This document shows, one piece after another, positions 33,498 to 42,848 of a DNA stretch of 64,000 nt. The stretch lies in contig NZ_CP087719.1 in the NCBI RefSeq assembly GCF_020991085.1, positions 3,492,001 through 3,556,000 on the forward strand, given 5' to 3'. Every line of letters starts with the position of its first letter. Positions within the stretch are counted from its first letter, which is position 1. The notes under the pieces were generated by a model, which was given only the letters and a program-made list of their open reading frames with translations, did no database searches and had not been told where the DNA came from. Both the position numbers and the translations under genes were made by a program. The stretch comes from Roseomonas sp. OT10 (GTDB taxonomy: Bacteria > Pseudomonadota > Alphaproteobacteria > Acetobacterales > Acetobacteraceae).

Positions 33498-34346
33498 CTA
33501 CCTCCGGCCACGCCAGTCCAGACGCTGGCCGATCCAGCGCACCAGCGAGTAGATCGAGAAGGACAGCAGCGTCGCGAGCAAGGCGACGGCGTAGACCTGG
33601 TCGCCGCGATAGGTCTGCATGCCCCGGTTGATGACGTAGCCGAGCCCGGTGGTGGAGATCATCCACTCCGCCGTGATGGCCACGATGATGGAGCCGGTCG
33701 CCGCGATCTCCTGCGCCGCAATGATCGCGGGCAGCGCATAGGGCAGGCGCACGCGGCGGAAGGTCTCGAACCAGCCGGCGTTGAGGATGCGCATGCGGTC
33801 CAGCACCACCTCGTCCGCGTCGCGCAGCCCCTGCATCGTGTTCACCAGCACGGGGAAGAAGCCCGCCAGCGCCACCACCGCGACCTTGGAGCCGGCGGTG
33901 TCGCCGAAGGCCAGCATCAGCACGGTGACCAGCGCGACATAGGGCATGTTGCGCAGGGTGATCGCCGCCGGCATCAGCAGCGCGCGGGTGAAGGGCAGCG
34001 TGTCGAAGAGGATGGCGAGGCCGATCCCGACGAGGTTGGCGAGGATCAGCCCCAGCGCCGCGACGCCCAGGGTGGAGACGAGATGGCCGGCGATGAACGC
34101 CCGGTCCTCGACCAGCGCCTCCAGCACCCGCTCGGGGCGCGGGATGACGAAGGCGGGCAAGCCGGAGAACAGGATCGCCAGGTACCACAGCGCCAGGATG
34201 GAGAGGACCGGCAGCAGCAGCCGCAGCGCCGGGCGCGCCAGCATCGCCGGCCAGCGCGGCGGCGTGCCGGCCCTCGCCCGGGCGGCTTGCGCCTCCTCCA
34301 TCCCCCCGGCGGCCAGCCCGGCGGGCGGGGTCATGCCGGCGCTCAT
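33498..34346 (-). CDS. ABC transporter permease (SsuC/TauC-like)
   Basis: A 282-residue membrane protein of the BPD_transp_1 type. After a 30-residue cytoplasmic head it has hydrophobic segments such as LLLPVLSILALWYLAIL, LGVAALGLILANLVGIGLAI and YAVALLATLLSFSIYSLV. The ATPase-contact loop is LVNTMQGLRDADEVVLDRMR followed by LNAGWFETFRRVRLPYALP. The start overlaps the ATPase stop by four bases. It is the channel of the NMT1-type importer. Confidence 0.92.
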   Translation of the reverse strand: MSAGMTPPAGLAAGGMEEAQAARARAGTPPRWPAMLARPALRLLLPVLSILALWYLAILFSGLPAFVIPRPERVLEALVEDRAFIAGHLVSTLGVAALGLILANLVGIGLAILFDTLPFTRALLMPAAITLRNMPYVALVTVLMLAFGDTAGSKVAVVALAGFFPVLVNTMQGLRDADEVVLDRMRILNAGWFETFRRVRLPYALPAIIAAQEIAATGSIIVAITAEWMISTTGLGYVINRGMQTYRGDQVYAVALLATLLSFSIYSLVRWIGQRLDWRGRR

Positions 34347-35095
34347 GCCGTCCCCGCCTGGCCGAAGAGCAGGCGGCGGACATGCGCCGCCGTCGCGACG
34401 AAGCGCGGGTCGTGGCGGAATTCCACCCCGCGCGGCCGGGGGGCGGGCACCTCCACCACCTCCAGCACCCGTCCCGGCGCCGGGGAGAAGACCACCAGCC
34501 GGTCGGCGAGCAGCACCGCCTCGTCGATGTGGTGGGTGACGAAGAGCACGGTCTTGGGCCGCTCCGCCAGCTCGCGGTCGAACCAGGCGCCCAGCTCCTC
34601 GCGCTTCATCTCGTCCAGCGCGGAGAAGGGCTCGTCCATCAGCAGCACGGCGGGGTCGTGGGCGATGGCGCTGGCGATGTTCACCCGCTGCAGCATGCCG
34701 CCGGAGAGCTGGCGCGGCCGCTTGCCCTCATGGCCCGCGAGGCCGAAGGTCCGCAGCAGCGCCCCGGCCGGGAAGCCCGCCCGGCGCGCCACGGACTGGG
34801 TGAAGCGGATGTCGTCCACCGCCGACTTCCAGGGCAGCACCGCCGGGCGCTGCGACACCAGCCCCAGCAGCCGCTTGCGCCGGGCGGCGGCGGCGCTGTC
34901 CTCGCTGATCCGCACCTCGCCGCCGCTGGGCTCCAGCAGGTCGGCCACGATGCGCAGCAACGTCGTCTTGCCGCAGCCGGAGGGACCCACCAGGGCGATG
35001 AACTCCCCCGCCGCCACCTCCAGCGTGACGGGGCGGAGCGCGACGTGATCCCCGAACCGCCGCGAGACGCCGCGGATGGAGATCGGCGCCGCCAT
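34343..35095 (-). CDS. ABC transporter ATP-binding protein (SsuB/TauB-like)
   Basis: A 250-residue ATPase. Walker A GPSGCGKTTLLRI, Q-loop LVSQRPAVLPW, signature RQLSGGMLQRVNIA, Walker B VLLMDEPFSALDEM and switch FVTHHIDEAVLLADR are all present. The start is ATG 35095, overlapping the receptor stop (TGATG). The frame is open far upstream but only this start gives a normal ATPase. Q-loop region carries PWKSAVDDIRF, as in nitrate/sulfonate/taurine-type importers. Confidence 0.93.
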   Translation of the reverse strand: MAAPISIRGVSRRFGDHVALRPVTLEVAAGEFIALVGPSGCGKTTLLRIVADLLEPSGGEVRISEDSAAAARRKRLLGLVSQRPAVLPWKSAVDDIRFTQSVARRAGFPAGALLRTFGLAGHEGKRPRQLSGGMLQRVNIASAIAHDPAVLLMDEPFSALDEMKREELGAWFDRELAERPKTVLFVTHHIDEAVLLADRLVVFSPAPGRVLEVVEVPAPRPRGVEFRHDPRFVATAAHVRRLLFGQAGTA

Positions 35096-36141
35096 CACGC
35101 GGCCCCGGTGCCGGGGAAGAAGCGTCCGTCCATCATCTCGGACGCGGCGACGAGGCGGGGAACCTCCTTGGCCTCGTGCAGGAAGCCCGCCATCTGGTCC
35201 CAGGTCTGCGGGCTCATCCACAGCAGCCCGTTGCGCTCGGTGTCCGGGCTGACGAAGAGCGGGTTCTGCACCCGCCAGCGCCAGGCGAGCTTGCCCGCAT
35301 CCTCGATCTGGCCGGGGAAGCGCGCGACGATCTCCACCGCCTCCTGCGGATGGTCGAGGATGAAGCGCATTCCCTTCGACACGGCGCGCAGATAGGCGCG
35401 GACCAGCTCCGGGTTCTCCTCCGTCACCTTGCGCGTGGTGAAGACCACGTCGGAATAGGCGGGCAGCCCCCAGTCGGCGAAGCGCAGCGCCTTCCATGTC
35501 TTGCCCTTCAGCGCCGGGGGCGCGTCGGGCTTCGCCGCCTCCACCTCGATCTGATAGGCTTGGTTGGTGATCCAGCCGCTGAAGAAGTCGACGCGGCCGA
35601 CCATCAGCGGCTCGGCATTGGCCTGCACCGTGACGATGCGGATCTTCGCCTCGTCGGCGCCGTTCTTCCGGGCGATGGCGCGGATGAAGTACTCCGACCC
35701 CGCCTGCACGCCCACGGTCTTCCCCTCCATGTCCTTCGGCACCGGGTCGGGGTCGGAGGGCGCGCGCAGGGTCAGGTAGGCGGAAGGGGCGGTCTGGTAG
35801 AGCGCGCCGACGGCGACGACGTCCACCGGGTCGCGCGCCGTGCGGGCGGCGATCAGGTGCAGGCCGGAGGTGGCGAGGCCGAACTGCGCCTGCCCCACCG
35901 CCACGGTCGGAACCGGGTTCTTGCCGGGCCCGCCATCGACGATGCGGTGGTCGATGCCCGCCTCGGCGAAATAGCCCTTGGCCTCGGCCACCATCAGCGG
36001 CGCGAACTCGCCGTTGCGCAGCCAGCCGAGCTGCGTCGCCGCCTGCATGCGCCCGCCCTGGGCACGGACAGGCCCGACATGGCCCGCGAGCGCGAGGCCC
36101 GGCAGCGCAAGGAGCGTGGTTCTGCGTCGGAGAAGCGCCAT
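35095..36141 (-). CDS. ABC transporter substrate-binding protein (NMT1/TauA-like)
   Basis: A 348-residue receptor with a cleavable leader (RRRTTLLALPGLALAGHVG, cut near VRAQG). The mature part has LGWLRNGEFAPLMVAEAKGY, EAGIDHRIVDGGPGKNPVPT and VAVGQAQFGLATSG, the usual pattern of NMT1-type receptors for sulfonates, thiamine pyrimidine or aromatic acids. The middle region YPVGVQAGSEYF-like motif is present as GKTVGVQAGSEYFIRA. First gene of the importer operon; the ATPase, permease and a 2OG oxygenase follow. The ligand cannot be assigned. Confidence 0.9.
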   Translation of the reverse strand: MALLRRRTTLLALPGLALAGHVGPVRAQGGRMQAATQLGWLRNGEFAPLMVAEAKGYFAEAGIDHRIVDGGPGKNPVPTVAVGQAQFGLATSGLHLIAARTARDPVDVVAVGALYQTAPSAYLTLRAPSDPDPVPKDMEGKTVGVQAGSEYFIRAIARKNGADEAKIRIVTVQANAEPLMVGRVDFFSGWITNQAYQIEVEAAKPDAPPALKGKTWKALRFADWGLPAYSDVVFTTRKVTEENPELVRAYLRAVSKGMRFILDHPQEAVEIVARFPGQIEDAGKLAWRWRVQNPLFVSPDTERNGLLWMSPQTWDQMAGFLHEAKEVPRLVAASEMMDGRFFPGTGAA

Positions 36142-36395
36142 GCGGGGGTCCCTTCCCGCCGGCAGCCATCCCCAACCTGGTCCTGGGGATGCGCGCCGGC
36201 CGGCGCGGGACTAGGCAAACACCATGCCAAGCCACCCGTCCCGTGGGGAGCGGGGCCGATCCGCCACCGGCCGCGGGGATCGCGCCACTGGCCGCCCAGG
36301 GGTCGCCGGGGCGGCCGGACGCGGTAGGCTGCCCTGCGTCGGGGCAGATGCCGTCGCCACGGTGGGCGCGCCGCCCAGCCCCGTGGCAGGCGTCA

Positions 36396-36426
36396 GGCCC
36401 GGCCCCCGGGTCGCGGGGGCCGGGCC
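36396..36426 (-). terminator. Strong hairpin after ndk
   Basis: GGCCCGGCCCCC and GGGGGCCGGGCC form a perfect 12-bp stem with a seven-base loop, seven bases beyond the ndk stop on the minus strand. No T-run follows. It is likely a terminator or a 3'-end stabiliser of the ndk transcript. Confidence 0.6.
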
Positions 36427-36433
36427 GCGCGGA

Positions 36434-36856
36434 TCAGCCGACGATCTCGGAGCCGGCGAAGAAGTAGGCGATCTCGGTCGCCGCGTTCTCCGGGCTGTCG
36501 GAGCCGTGCACGCTGTTCGCCTCGATGCTCTCGGCGAAGAGCTTGCGGATGGTGCCCTCGGCGGCGTTGGCCGGGTTGGTGGCGCCCATGATCTCGCGGT
36601 TGGCGGCCACGGCGTTCTCGCCCTCCAGAACCTGCACGACCACCGGGCCGGAGGTCATGAAGGAGACGAGGTCCTTGAAGAAGGGCCGCTCCTTGTGGAC
36701 GCCGTAGAAGGTCTCGGCCATCGCCTGGGACATCAGGATGCGCTTCTGGGCGACGATGCGCAGGCCCTTCTCCTCGAACACGGCGTTGATCTTGCCGGTC
36801 AGGTTGCGGCGCGTCGCGTCGGGCTTGAGGATGCTGAAGGTGCGCTCGATGGCCAT
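36434..36856 (-). CDS. ndk: Nucleoside diphosphate kinase
   Basis: A 140-residue enzyme equilibrating nucleoside tri- and diphosphates. The phosphorylated histidine is His117 in [27 protein letters not shown] at the N-terminus and [19 protein letters not shown] are also diagnostic. ATG 36856 gives the standard length; the open frame upstream is not conserved. A strong hairpin lies just downstream. It fits the housekeeping side of nucleotide metabolism and stands alone as a transcription unit here. Confidence 0.97.
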   Translation of the reverse strand: MAIERTFSILKPDATRRNLTGKINAVFEEKGLRIVAQKRILMSQAMAETFYGVHKERPFFKDLVSFMTSGPVVVQVLEGENAVAANREIMGATNPANAAEGTIRKLFAESIEANSVHGSDSPENAATEIAYFFAGSEIVG

Positions 36857-36930
36857 GGTGAGGGTTCTCCGTGAAAGGCGCGCCCCCGTAGGCTGGCGCG
36901 CGCGGGAGCGCAACCCCGCCCCCGTGACGA

Positions 36931-37545
36931 TCAGGCCCCGGGCCAGGGCAGCACCGTGACCTCCGGCCAGAACGCCTTCGCCCGGGCGGCCTTGGCGGCG
37001 TGGCTGGCGGCGTTGTCCAGCGCCGGGTTGGGCCGCAGCACCATGGCGAACAGGTCCTCCAGCCCGAAGGGCGCCACCACCCGCCAGGCGCCGTCCGCCT
37101 CCCAACGCACCCCCACCGCATGGGCGGTCGCGGCGTAGCGGGTCAGCGCCTGCGCCGTGTCGCGCAGCGGCGAGCCGTAGCAATGGCCGAAATGCCCCTC
37201 GAACCACAGGTGGATGCGGGCCTGGTTGCGCGCCTCCACCGGGGCCGGCAGGCCGAGCCCGGCGGTGGCCGCAGCCACCCGGCGGATCACCCGGTCCTCC
37301 GCCTCCCACGACGTGTCGGGGTCGAAATAGGCCAGGTCGTAGTCGCGCAGCCCGTAGTCCGCAGGGCGCCCGGTCAGCGCGTTCCAGGCGGACTGGTAGA
37401 GGCAGCCGGACACCAGCAGCCAGTCCGGCAGGTCCAGCCCGCGCAGCACGCCCAGCAGCCGCAGCAGCGCCGCGTCCCGGCGCAGCAGCGACAGCAGCCG
37501 CTCCGCCTGGGCGGGGCCGGGGGCCGCCGGCACCGCGCCGTTCAT
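36931..37545 (-). CDS. Nucleotidyltransferase family protein (DUF925-like)
   Basis: A 204-residue protein. [19 protein letters not shown] and [20 protein letters not shown] carry the nucleotidyltransferase-like pattern of the DUF925 family, with Asp residues in DYDLAYFD as the probable metal site. [38 protein letters not shown] and [15 protein letters not shown] are further family segments. ATG 37545 overlaps the mtgA stop by four bases. No enzymatic activity is established for this family as far as I know; function is unknown. Confidence 0.82.
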   Translation of the reverse strand: MNGAVPAAPGPAQAERLLSLLRRDAALLRLLGVLRGLDLPDWLLVSGCLYQSAWNALTGRPADYGLRDYDLAYFDPDTSWEAEDRVIRRVAAATAGLGLPAPVEARNQARIHLWFEGHFGHCYGSPLRDTAQALTRYAATAHAVGVRWEADGAWRVVAPFGLEDLFAMVLRPNPALDNAASHAAKAARAKAFWPEVTVLPWPGA

Positions 37546-38249
37546 TCCAGGCAGTCCAGCAGCGGGCCGAGCTGCCCGACGCGCTGGCGGATGACCCGCG
37601 CCCGGTGCAGCAGGGCGGCATCGGGGCGGGAGGCGGACCAGCCCAGCGGATTGGGCAGCACGACCGCAAGCTGCGCCGCCTCCTGGTTCGACAGGGCGGA
37701 GGCCGGCTTGCCGAAATGGGCCCGGGCGGCGGCCTCGGCGCCGTAGATGCCGGGACCGAACTCCACGATGTTGAGGTAGACCTCCAGGACGCGCTGGCGC
37801 GGCCAGAGCAGGGCGATCTGTGGCGTCAGCCAGGCCTCCAGCACCTTGCGCACGGGGTCGCGTCCCGGCCAGAGCAGGAGGTTCTTGGCCGTCTGCATGG
37901 TGATGGTGCTGGCGCCGCGGGGACGCTGCCCCTCCCACCAAGTCCCGACCTCCTCGCGCAGCGCGGCCAGGTCGAAGCCGAAGCTTTGCAGGCAGAAGAA
38001 GTTGTCCTCGGCCGCCACCACCGCGCGCGCCAGGGCCGGCGAGATCCGCTCATAGGGCACCCAGTCCTGGTGGATCGGATAGCCCTGCGCGGCGCGCAGC
38101 AGCATCAGCGGCGTGCCCGGCACCGGCAGCAGCCGTGCCGCCAGGATCGGCACCAGCGGCCCCAGCAGCAGCACCAGCCCCGCCACGAGGGCGAGCCGGC
38201 GCAGCCGCGGGAAGCGCCCGGGGCGGGCGGCAGCAGGGTGGGGCGGCAT
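37542..38249 (-). CDS. mtgA: Monofunctional biosynthetic peptidoglycan transglycosylase
   Basis: A 235-residue membrane-anchored GT51 enzyme that polymerises lipid II. One N-terminal membrane segment ([20 protein letters not shown]) precedes the catalytic domain with Glu81 ([16 protein letters not shown]), [37 protein letters not shown] and [15 protein letters not shown]. These are the standard GT51 motifs. The start is ATG 38249; the open frame continues upstream but is not conserved. The stop overlaps the next gene's ATG. Confidence 0.94.
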   Translation of the reverse strand: MPPHPAAARPGRFPRLRRLALVAGLVLLLGPLVPILAARLLPVPGTPLMLLRAAQGYPIHQDWVPYERISPALARAVVAAEDNFFCLQSFGFDLAALREEVGTWWEGQRPRGASTITMQTAKNLLLWPGRDPVRKVLEAWLTPQIALLWPRQRVLEVYLNIVEFGPGIYGAEAAARAHFGKPASALSNQEAAQLAVVLPNPLGWSASRPDAALLHRARVIRQRVGQLGPLLDCLE

Positions 38250-38257
38250 GGCCCCGA

Positions 38258-39196
38258 TCAGTCGAGCGGCTTCAGCCCCGCCTCGATCGCCGCGCGCCGG
38301 GGTTCGAGGAAGGGCGGCAGGGACAGGCTCTCGCCCAGGCGCTCCAGCGGCTCGTCGGTGGCGAAGCCGGGGCCGTCGGTCGCCAGCTCGAACAGGATGC
38401 CGTTCGGCTCGCGGAAATAGAGCGAGCGGAACCAGAAGCGGTCCACCCGCCCGGAATTCGGCACGCGGGCGGCGTGCAGCCGGTTGGCCCAGTCGTCGTA
38501 CTCCGCATCGGGGACGCGGAAGGCCACGTGGTGGACGGCGCCGGCGCCCTGCGTCGCCGTGGGCAGGGAGGGCTCCACCGCCACGTGCAGCTCGGCCGCC
38601 GGCCCCCCCTCCCCCATGGCGAAGACGTGCACCTCGCCCTGGGCACCGGGGTAGCGCCGCTCCTCGCGCATGCCGAGCAGCCGGTCGAGGACGAGGGCGG
38701 TCGGCTCCAGCCGCGGCACGCTGATGGTGATCGGGCCCAGGCCGCGGATCTGGTGCGCGGGCGGGACGGGCGAGCGGTCCCAGGGATGGGGCGCGGCGGA
38801 CCCGCCATCGTCGATCAGGGTCAGGCGCTGCCCCTCGGGATCCTCGAAGTCGATGACCGCGCGGCCGTCGCGCTCGGTCACCCCCGGGTGCTCCACCCCG
38901 GCGGCGTAGAGGTGAGAGGACCACCAGCCCAGCGCATCCCGCCCGCCCACCCGCAGGCCGGTCCGGGTGATCGCATGGGTGCCGCGGCTCTCCGCACCGA
39001 CCGGCCAGTCGAAGAAGGTCAGGTCGCTGCCGGGGCTGCCGACGCCATCGGCGTAGAACAGGTGGTAGGCGGAGGTGTCGTCCTGGTTGACCGTCTTCTT
39101 CACCAGACGCATCCCCAGCACCCGCGTGTAGAAGCGGTGGTTGCCGGGGGCATCGGCGGTGATGGCCGTCAGGTGGTGGATGCCGGTGAGCTGCAT
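38258..39196 (-). CDS. Ring-cleaving dioxygenase, VOC superfamily
   Basis: A 312-residue protein with two tandem VOC modules. [20 protein letters not shown] starts the first (His metal ligand), followed by [20 protein letters not shown] and [10 protein letters not shown]; the second has [19 protein letters not shown] and [20 protein letters not shown] with the metal Glu. It matches the MhqO/MhqA-type hydroquinone dioxygenases. ATG 39196 has GGAGG upstream. The substrate may be a catechol or hydroquinone; this is a family-level call. It is adjacent to mtgA with an eight-base gap. Confidence 0.88.
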   Translation of the reverse strand: MQLTGIHHLTAITADAPGNHRFYTRVLGMRLVKKTVNQDDTSAYHLFYADGVGSPGSDLTFFDWPVGAESRGTHAITRTGLRVGGRDALGWWSSHLYAAGVEHPGVTERDGRAVIDFEDPEGQRLTLIDDGGSAAPHPWDRSPVPPAHQIRGLGPITISVPRLEPTALVLDRLLGMREERRYPGAQGEVHVFAMGEGGPAAELHVAVEPSLPTATQGAGAVHHVAFRVPDAEYDDWANRLHAARVPNSGRVDRFWFRSLYFREPNGILFELATDGPGFATDEPLERLGESLSLPPFLEPRRAAIEAGLKPLD

Positions 39197-39438
39197 GGTC
39201 CGTCCTCCGGGGCACCCTGCTGCCCGGCCAGGGGTGGCGCAAGGGATTGGGACGACCCGCCTGGCCCTCGACCGGCCGTGATGTCGCACCGGGTGGGCGC
39301 GGGGCAGTCCTGGACGCCCTTATGATCGGAATCGGGTTTCCGGGGGAAGGCCCTGGCGCGGCGCCGGATCATGCCGCGCCCGGGCGGAGCGGCCCGCGTG
39401 TCGCCCGCAGCGTCGCACTCCGCTAGAAGGGCGCCGCC

Positions 39439-41301
39439 ATGACCGTCCTGACCATCCGTGACCTGACCGTCCGCCTCGCCGGCCGCACCCTGCTGGACGC
39501 GGCCTCGCTGCAACTGGACCCCGGGCGCAAGATCGGGCTGGTGGGCCGCAACGGCGCGGGCAAGTCCACCCTGTTCCGCGTGCTGACCGGGCAGTTGCAG
39601 CCCGATGGCGGCGAGGTCCGCTTCGCCGCCCGCGCCCGCATGGCCTATCTGGCGCAGGAGGCGCCGGGCGGCGACGCCTCTCTGCTGGAGACGGTGCTGG
39701 AGGCGGATACCGAGCGCGCCGCCCTGCTGGCCGAGCTGGAGGCGGGGATCGTCCCGGAGCGGGAGGCAGAGGTGCACGAGCGCCTGCGCGCCATCGCCGC
39801 CGATGCCGCGCCCGCGCGGGCGGCCACGGTGCTCTCCGGCCTGGGCTTCGACGCGGCGGCGCAGGCGCGGCCGGTGGGCGAGTATTCCGGCGGCTGGCGC
39901 ATGCGCGTGGCGCTGGCCCGGGCGCTGTTCCTGGAGCCCGACCTGCTGCTGCTGGACGAGCCGACCAACCACCTCGACCTGGAAGCCACGATCTGGCTGG
40001 AGAGCTGGCTGAAGCGTTTCCCGGGTGCGGCCATCATCATCAGCCACGACCGCGACCTGCTGGACCGCTGCGTGGACGGGATCGCGCATCTGGAGCGCGG
40101 CACCATCACCAGCTACCCGGGCGGCTACGGCGAGTTCCTGCGCATCCGCAACGAGCGCCGGGCGCAGCAGGTGGCGCAGAACGCCAAGGTCGCGGCCGAG
40201 CGGGCGCACATGCAGGCCTTCGTGGACCGCTTCCGCTACAAGGCGTCCAAGGCGCGGCAGGCGCAGTCGCGGCTGAAGGCGCTGGAGAAGCTGCCGCCGA
40301 TCGAGGCGGTGACGGAGGACCGCGTCACCCCCTTCGCCTTCCCCGAGCCGGCGGAGGTGGCGCCGCCGATCCTGACCATGGAGCACGCCGCCACCGGCTA
40401 TGACGGCCGGCCGATCCTGCGCAACCTCGACCTGCGGCTGGACCAGGACGACCGCGTGGCGCTGCTGGGCTCCAACGGCAACGGCAAGTCCACGCTGGCC
40501 AAGCTGATCGCCGGCCGCCTCGCGCCCATCGAGGGCGAGGTGCGCCGCACGCCGCGGCTGAAGGTCGGCTTCTTCGCGCAGCACCAGGCGGAGGAGCTGG
40601 ACCTCGACGGCACGCCGCTCACCCACATGCAGGCGGCGCTGCCCAAGGCGACGGAGACGCAGTGCCGTGCCCAGCTCGCGCGCTTCGGCCTCGACGTGGA
40701 CCGCGCGACGACGCGCATCGCCGACTGCTCGGGCGGCGAGAAGGCGCGGCTGCTGCTGGCGCTCTGCACGCGCGAGGCGCCGCAGCTCCTCATCCTCGAC
40801 GAGCCGACCAACCACCTCGACATGGATGCGCGGGAGGCGCTGATCCGCGCGCTGGCCGATTACGGCGGCGCCGTGCTGCTCATCACCCACGACCCGCGCC
40901 TGGTCGAGCTGGTGGCCGACCGGCTGTGGCTGGTGGCGGACGGCACGGTGCGCAGCTTCGACGGCGACATGGACGACTATCGCGGCTTCCTCGCCGACCG
41001 CGCCCGCCCGGCGGCACGCGATGCGGGCCCCGCGAAGCGCGACGACCGGCGCGGCCGCGCCGAGGCCCGCGCGGCGCTGGCCCCCCTGCGCGAGCGGGTG
41101 AAGGAGATCGAGGCGCGGATCGAGAAGCTGAAGCTGGAGGACGGGCTGATCGAGCGCAAGCTCGCCGACCCCGACTTCTATGCCAAACGCAAGGCGTCCG
41201 ACATCACCTGGGCCAACACCCGCCGCGCCGCCATCGCCCACCAGATCGGCCTGCTAGAAGAGGAATGGCTGGAACTGTCGGAGCGGCTGGAGGCGGCGTG
41301 A
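39439..41301 (+). CDS. ABC-F family ATPase (YheS/Uup-like)
   Basis: A 620-residue soluble tandem ATPase without membrane part. Domain 1: Walker A GRNGAGKSTLFRV, signature YSGGWRMRVALARAL, Walker B LLLLDEPTNHLDLEA. Domain 2: GSNGNGKSTLAKL, CSGGEKARLLLAL, LLILDEPTNHLDMDA. Between them is the basic linker ARMAYLAQE through KASKARQAQSRLKALEKL, the ABC-F arm/linker. The C-terminus is a coiled-coil (LAPLRERVKEIEARIEKLKL). ABC-F proteins act on the ribosome in translation or antibiotic protection. The TGA stop at 41299-41301 lies within the degenerate left end of element H. Confidence 0.95.
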   Translation: MTVLTIRDLTVRLAGRTLLDAASLQLDPGRKIGLVGRNGAGKSTLFRVLTGQLQPDGGEVRFAARARMAYLAQEAPGGDASLLETVLEADTERAALLAELEAGIVPEREAEVHERLRAIAADAAPARAATVLSGLGFDAAAQARPVGEYSGGWRMRVALARALFLEPDLLLLDEPTNHLDLEATIWLESWLKRFPGAAIIISHDRDLLDRCVDGIAHLERGTITSYPGGYGEFLRIRNERRAQQVAQNAKVAAERAHMQAFVDRFRYKASKARQAQSRLKALEKLPPIEAVTEDRVTPFAFPEPAEVAPPILTMEHAATGYDGRPILRNLDLRLDQDDRVALLGSNGNGKSTLAKLIAGRLAPIEGEVRRTPRLKVGFFAQHQAEELDLDGTPLTHMQAALPKATETQCRAQLARFGLDVDRATTRIADCSGGEKARLLLALCTREAPQLLILDEPTNHLDMDAREALIRALADYGGAVLLITHDPRLVELVADRLWLVADGTVRSFDGDMDDYRGFLADRARPAARDAGPAKRDDRRGRAEARAALAPLRERVKEIEARIEKLKLEDGLIERKLADPDFYAKRKASDITWANTRRAAIAHQIGLLEEEWLELSERLEAA

Positions 41302-41705
41302 TGCGTTGATCCGTGCCGGCGTGGGGTGCGCCCGTGGCCCGGGGGCAAGGCTCCGCCTCGCCCCCGATACCCCCACTCCGCCAGGACCCTGCGGGCCCTG
41401 GACCCGAAGGGCGCTGCCGCGCGGATGAGTGCGACGGGCTCGATGCGCCGAGGAGCCATGCTCCTCGGCGGGTACGGTCACCGCTCGCTGACGCCCTCTA
41501 AAAGCTTTCTTCAGAGTCCCGCCTGTCCGAGCTCTGTCAGGGTTCAGCCCGGAGGCTGACACCCCCCGAAAGCGCCAGACTCCCAGCGGGGACCGGGGCC
41601 CGCTTGTGGCCCCGGCAGGGGAGGGTCTGGGAGGGGACGGCGTCCCCTCCCGGTCCTCTGCCGGAACACCACAGCACAACGGGTCAGGTCATCCCGCCGT
41701 CCGCA
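41292..41705 (-). mobile_element. MITE-like element, subfamily 1, copy H
   Basis: A roughly 414-bp reversed copy between the convergent ABC-F and Bug-receptor genes. The right end is perfect (CATCCCGCCGTCCGCA) and is followed by TGA (41706-41708). The left end (GGCGGCGTGATG at 41292-41303) matches 10 of 12 and overlaps the last codons and stop of the ABC-F gene; no matching target duplication is seen on this side. The 23-nt hairpin is at 41447-41469 (perfect arms GCCGAGGAG/CTCCTCGGC). No gene inside. Confidence 0.78.
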
Positions 41706-41802
41706 TGAGGCAGCGGCCCCCTGCGCTGGGACGCGAGGGTCGCCGCAGACCCGTAACCAGCCGGCAGGCCGGGGAATGCCGCCAACCGCGCCGGTATTCG
41801 CC

Positions 41803-42789
41803 CTACTCCGCCCGGATCGCCGCGGCGCGGATCACGGGCTCCAGCGTGGTCCGTTCCTGCTCCACCACCGCGGCGAACTGCGCCGGGGTGCCGCCGCCCA
41901 GGATCGCGCCCTGCTCCGCCAGCCGGCCGCCGATCTCCGGATCCCGCAGCGCGGCGGTCACCACCTCCGCCACGCGCGTGACGATCTCCGTCGGCGTGCC
42001 GGCGGGGGCGGCCAGGCCGAAGGCGGTGCCGAACAGGAAATCCACTCCCTGCTCCCGCATGGTCGGCACCTCCGGCAGTTGCGGCACGCGCCGCTCGGTC
42101 GCCACCGCCAGGGCGCGCACGCCGTCGCCGCGGATCTGGCCGAGGATGTTGGGGATGTTGTCGAAGAGCATGTCGATCTGCCCGGCGGCGAGATCCGTCA
42201 CCGCCGGCGCCGCGCCGCGGTACGACACGTGCTGGATCTCCGTCCCCGTGATCCGCTTGAACAGCTCCAGCGCCAGATGCAGGCTGCTGCCGCTCCCGGC
42301 GGAGCCGGCGGTCAGCTGGCCGGGCCGCGCCTTCGCCTCCGCCACCACGGCGGCGACGTCCCGCCAGGGCCGGGCCTTCGCCACGCACATCACCTTCGGC
42401 GTCTGCGCCAGCAGCACGACCGGCGCGAAGGCGGTCCGCGTGTCGTAGGGCATGCTGGGATAGATGAACTGGTTGACGGCCAGCGGCCCCAGGGAACTGG
42501 CCAGCAGCGTGTAGCCGTCCGGCGCGCTCTTCGCCACGACATCGGCACCGATGTTGCCGCCGGCACCCGCGCGGTTCTCCACCACCATGGGCTGGCCGAG
42601 CTGCGCGGTCAGCCGTTGCGAGACGGCGCGCGCCAGCGTGTCCACCAGCCCGCCCGGCGGGAAGGGCACGACGATGCGCACCGGCCTCGCCGGCCAGGCC
42701 TGCGCGCGCAGCGGCGCGGCGGGGAGCAGCGCGGCGGCGCCGGATGCGGCCAGCAGCGCCCGGCGCCGCGGCATGGTCGGGATGGTCAT
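41803..42789 (-). CDS. Bug-family tripartite tricarboxylate transporter receptor
   Basis: A 328-residue periplasmic receptor. The leader is Tat-like (MPRRRALLAASGAAALLPA, cleaved near LRAQA). Bug hallmarks follow: WPARPVRIVVPFPPGGLVDT, QPMVVENRAGAGGNIGADVV, DGYTLLASSLGPLAVNQF and GQIDMLFDNIPNILGQI. ATG 42789 follows GGAGG. No TctA/TctB membrane genes are nearby, so it either uses permeases elsewhere or serves as a sensor, as common for Bug proteins. It lies 59 bases downstream of a benzoylformate decarboxylase gene on the same strand, so the ligand may be an aromatic 2-oxo or 2-hydroxy acid. Confidence 0.93.
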   Translation of the reverse strand: MTIPTMPRRRALLAASGAAALLPAAPLRAQAWPARPVRIVVPFPPGGLVDTLARAVSQRLTAQLGQPMVVENRAGAGGNIGADVVAKSAPDGYTLLASSLGPLAVNQFIYPSMPYDTRTAFAPVVLLAQTPKVMCVAKARPWRDVAAVVAEAKARPGQLTAGSAGSGSSLHLALELFKRITGTEIQHVSYRGAAPAVTDLAAGQIDMLFDNIPNILGQIRGDGVRALAVATERRVPQLPEVPTMREQGVDFLFGTAFGLAAPAGTPTEIVTRVAEVVTAALRDPEIGGRLAEQGAILGGGTPAQFAAVVEQERTTLEPVIRAAAIRAE

Positions 42790-42848
42790 GAGCGTGTCCT
42801 CCGTCTCGGCGCCGCCTTCTGCGGGCGGCCGCGCTCCGGGGCCGGTCG

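Noticed and set aside
39197-39438. An eleventh element copy in front of the ABC-F gene
   Set aside because: Only fragments (GGGGGAAGGCC and GCGGCGCCGGATCAT) resemble the element; no hairpin or ends are present, so it is at most a remnant.
41284-41303. Matching target duplication at the left end of copy H
   Set aside because: The left end is degenerate and overlaps ABC-F coding sequence; no TGA partner for the right flank could be placed without indels.
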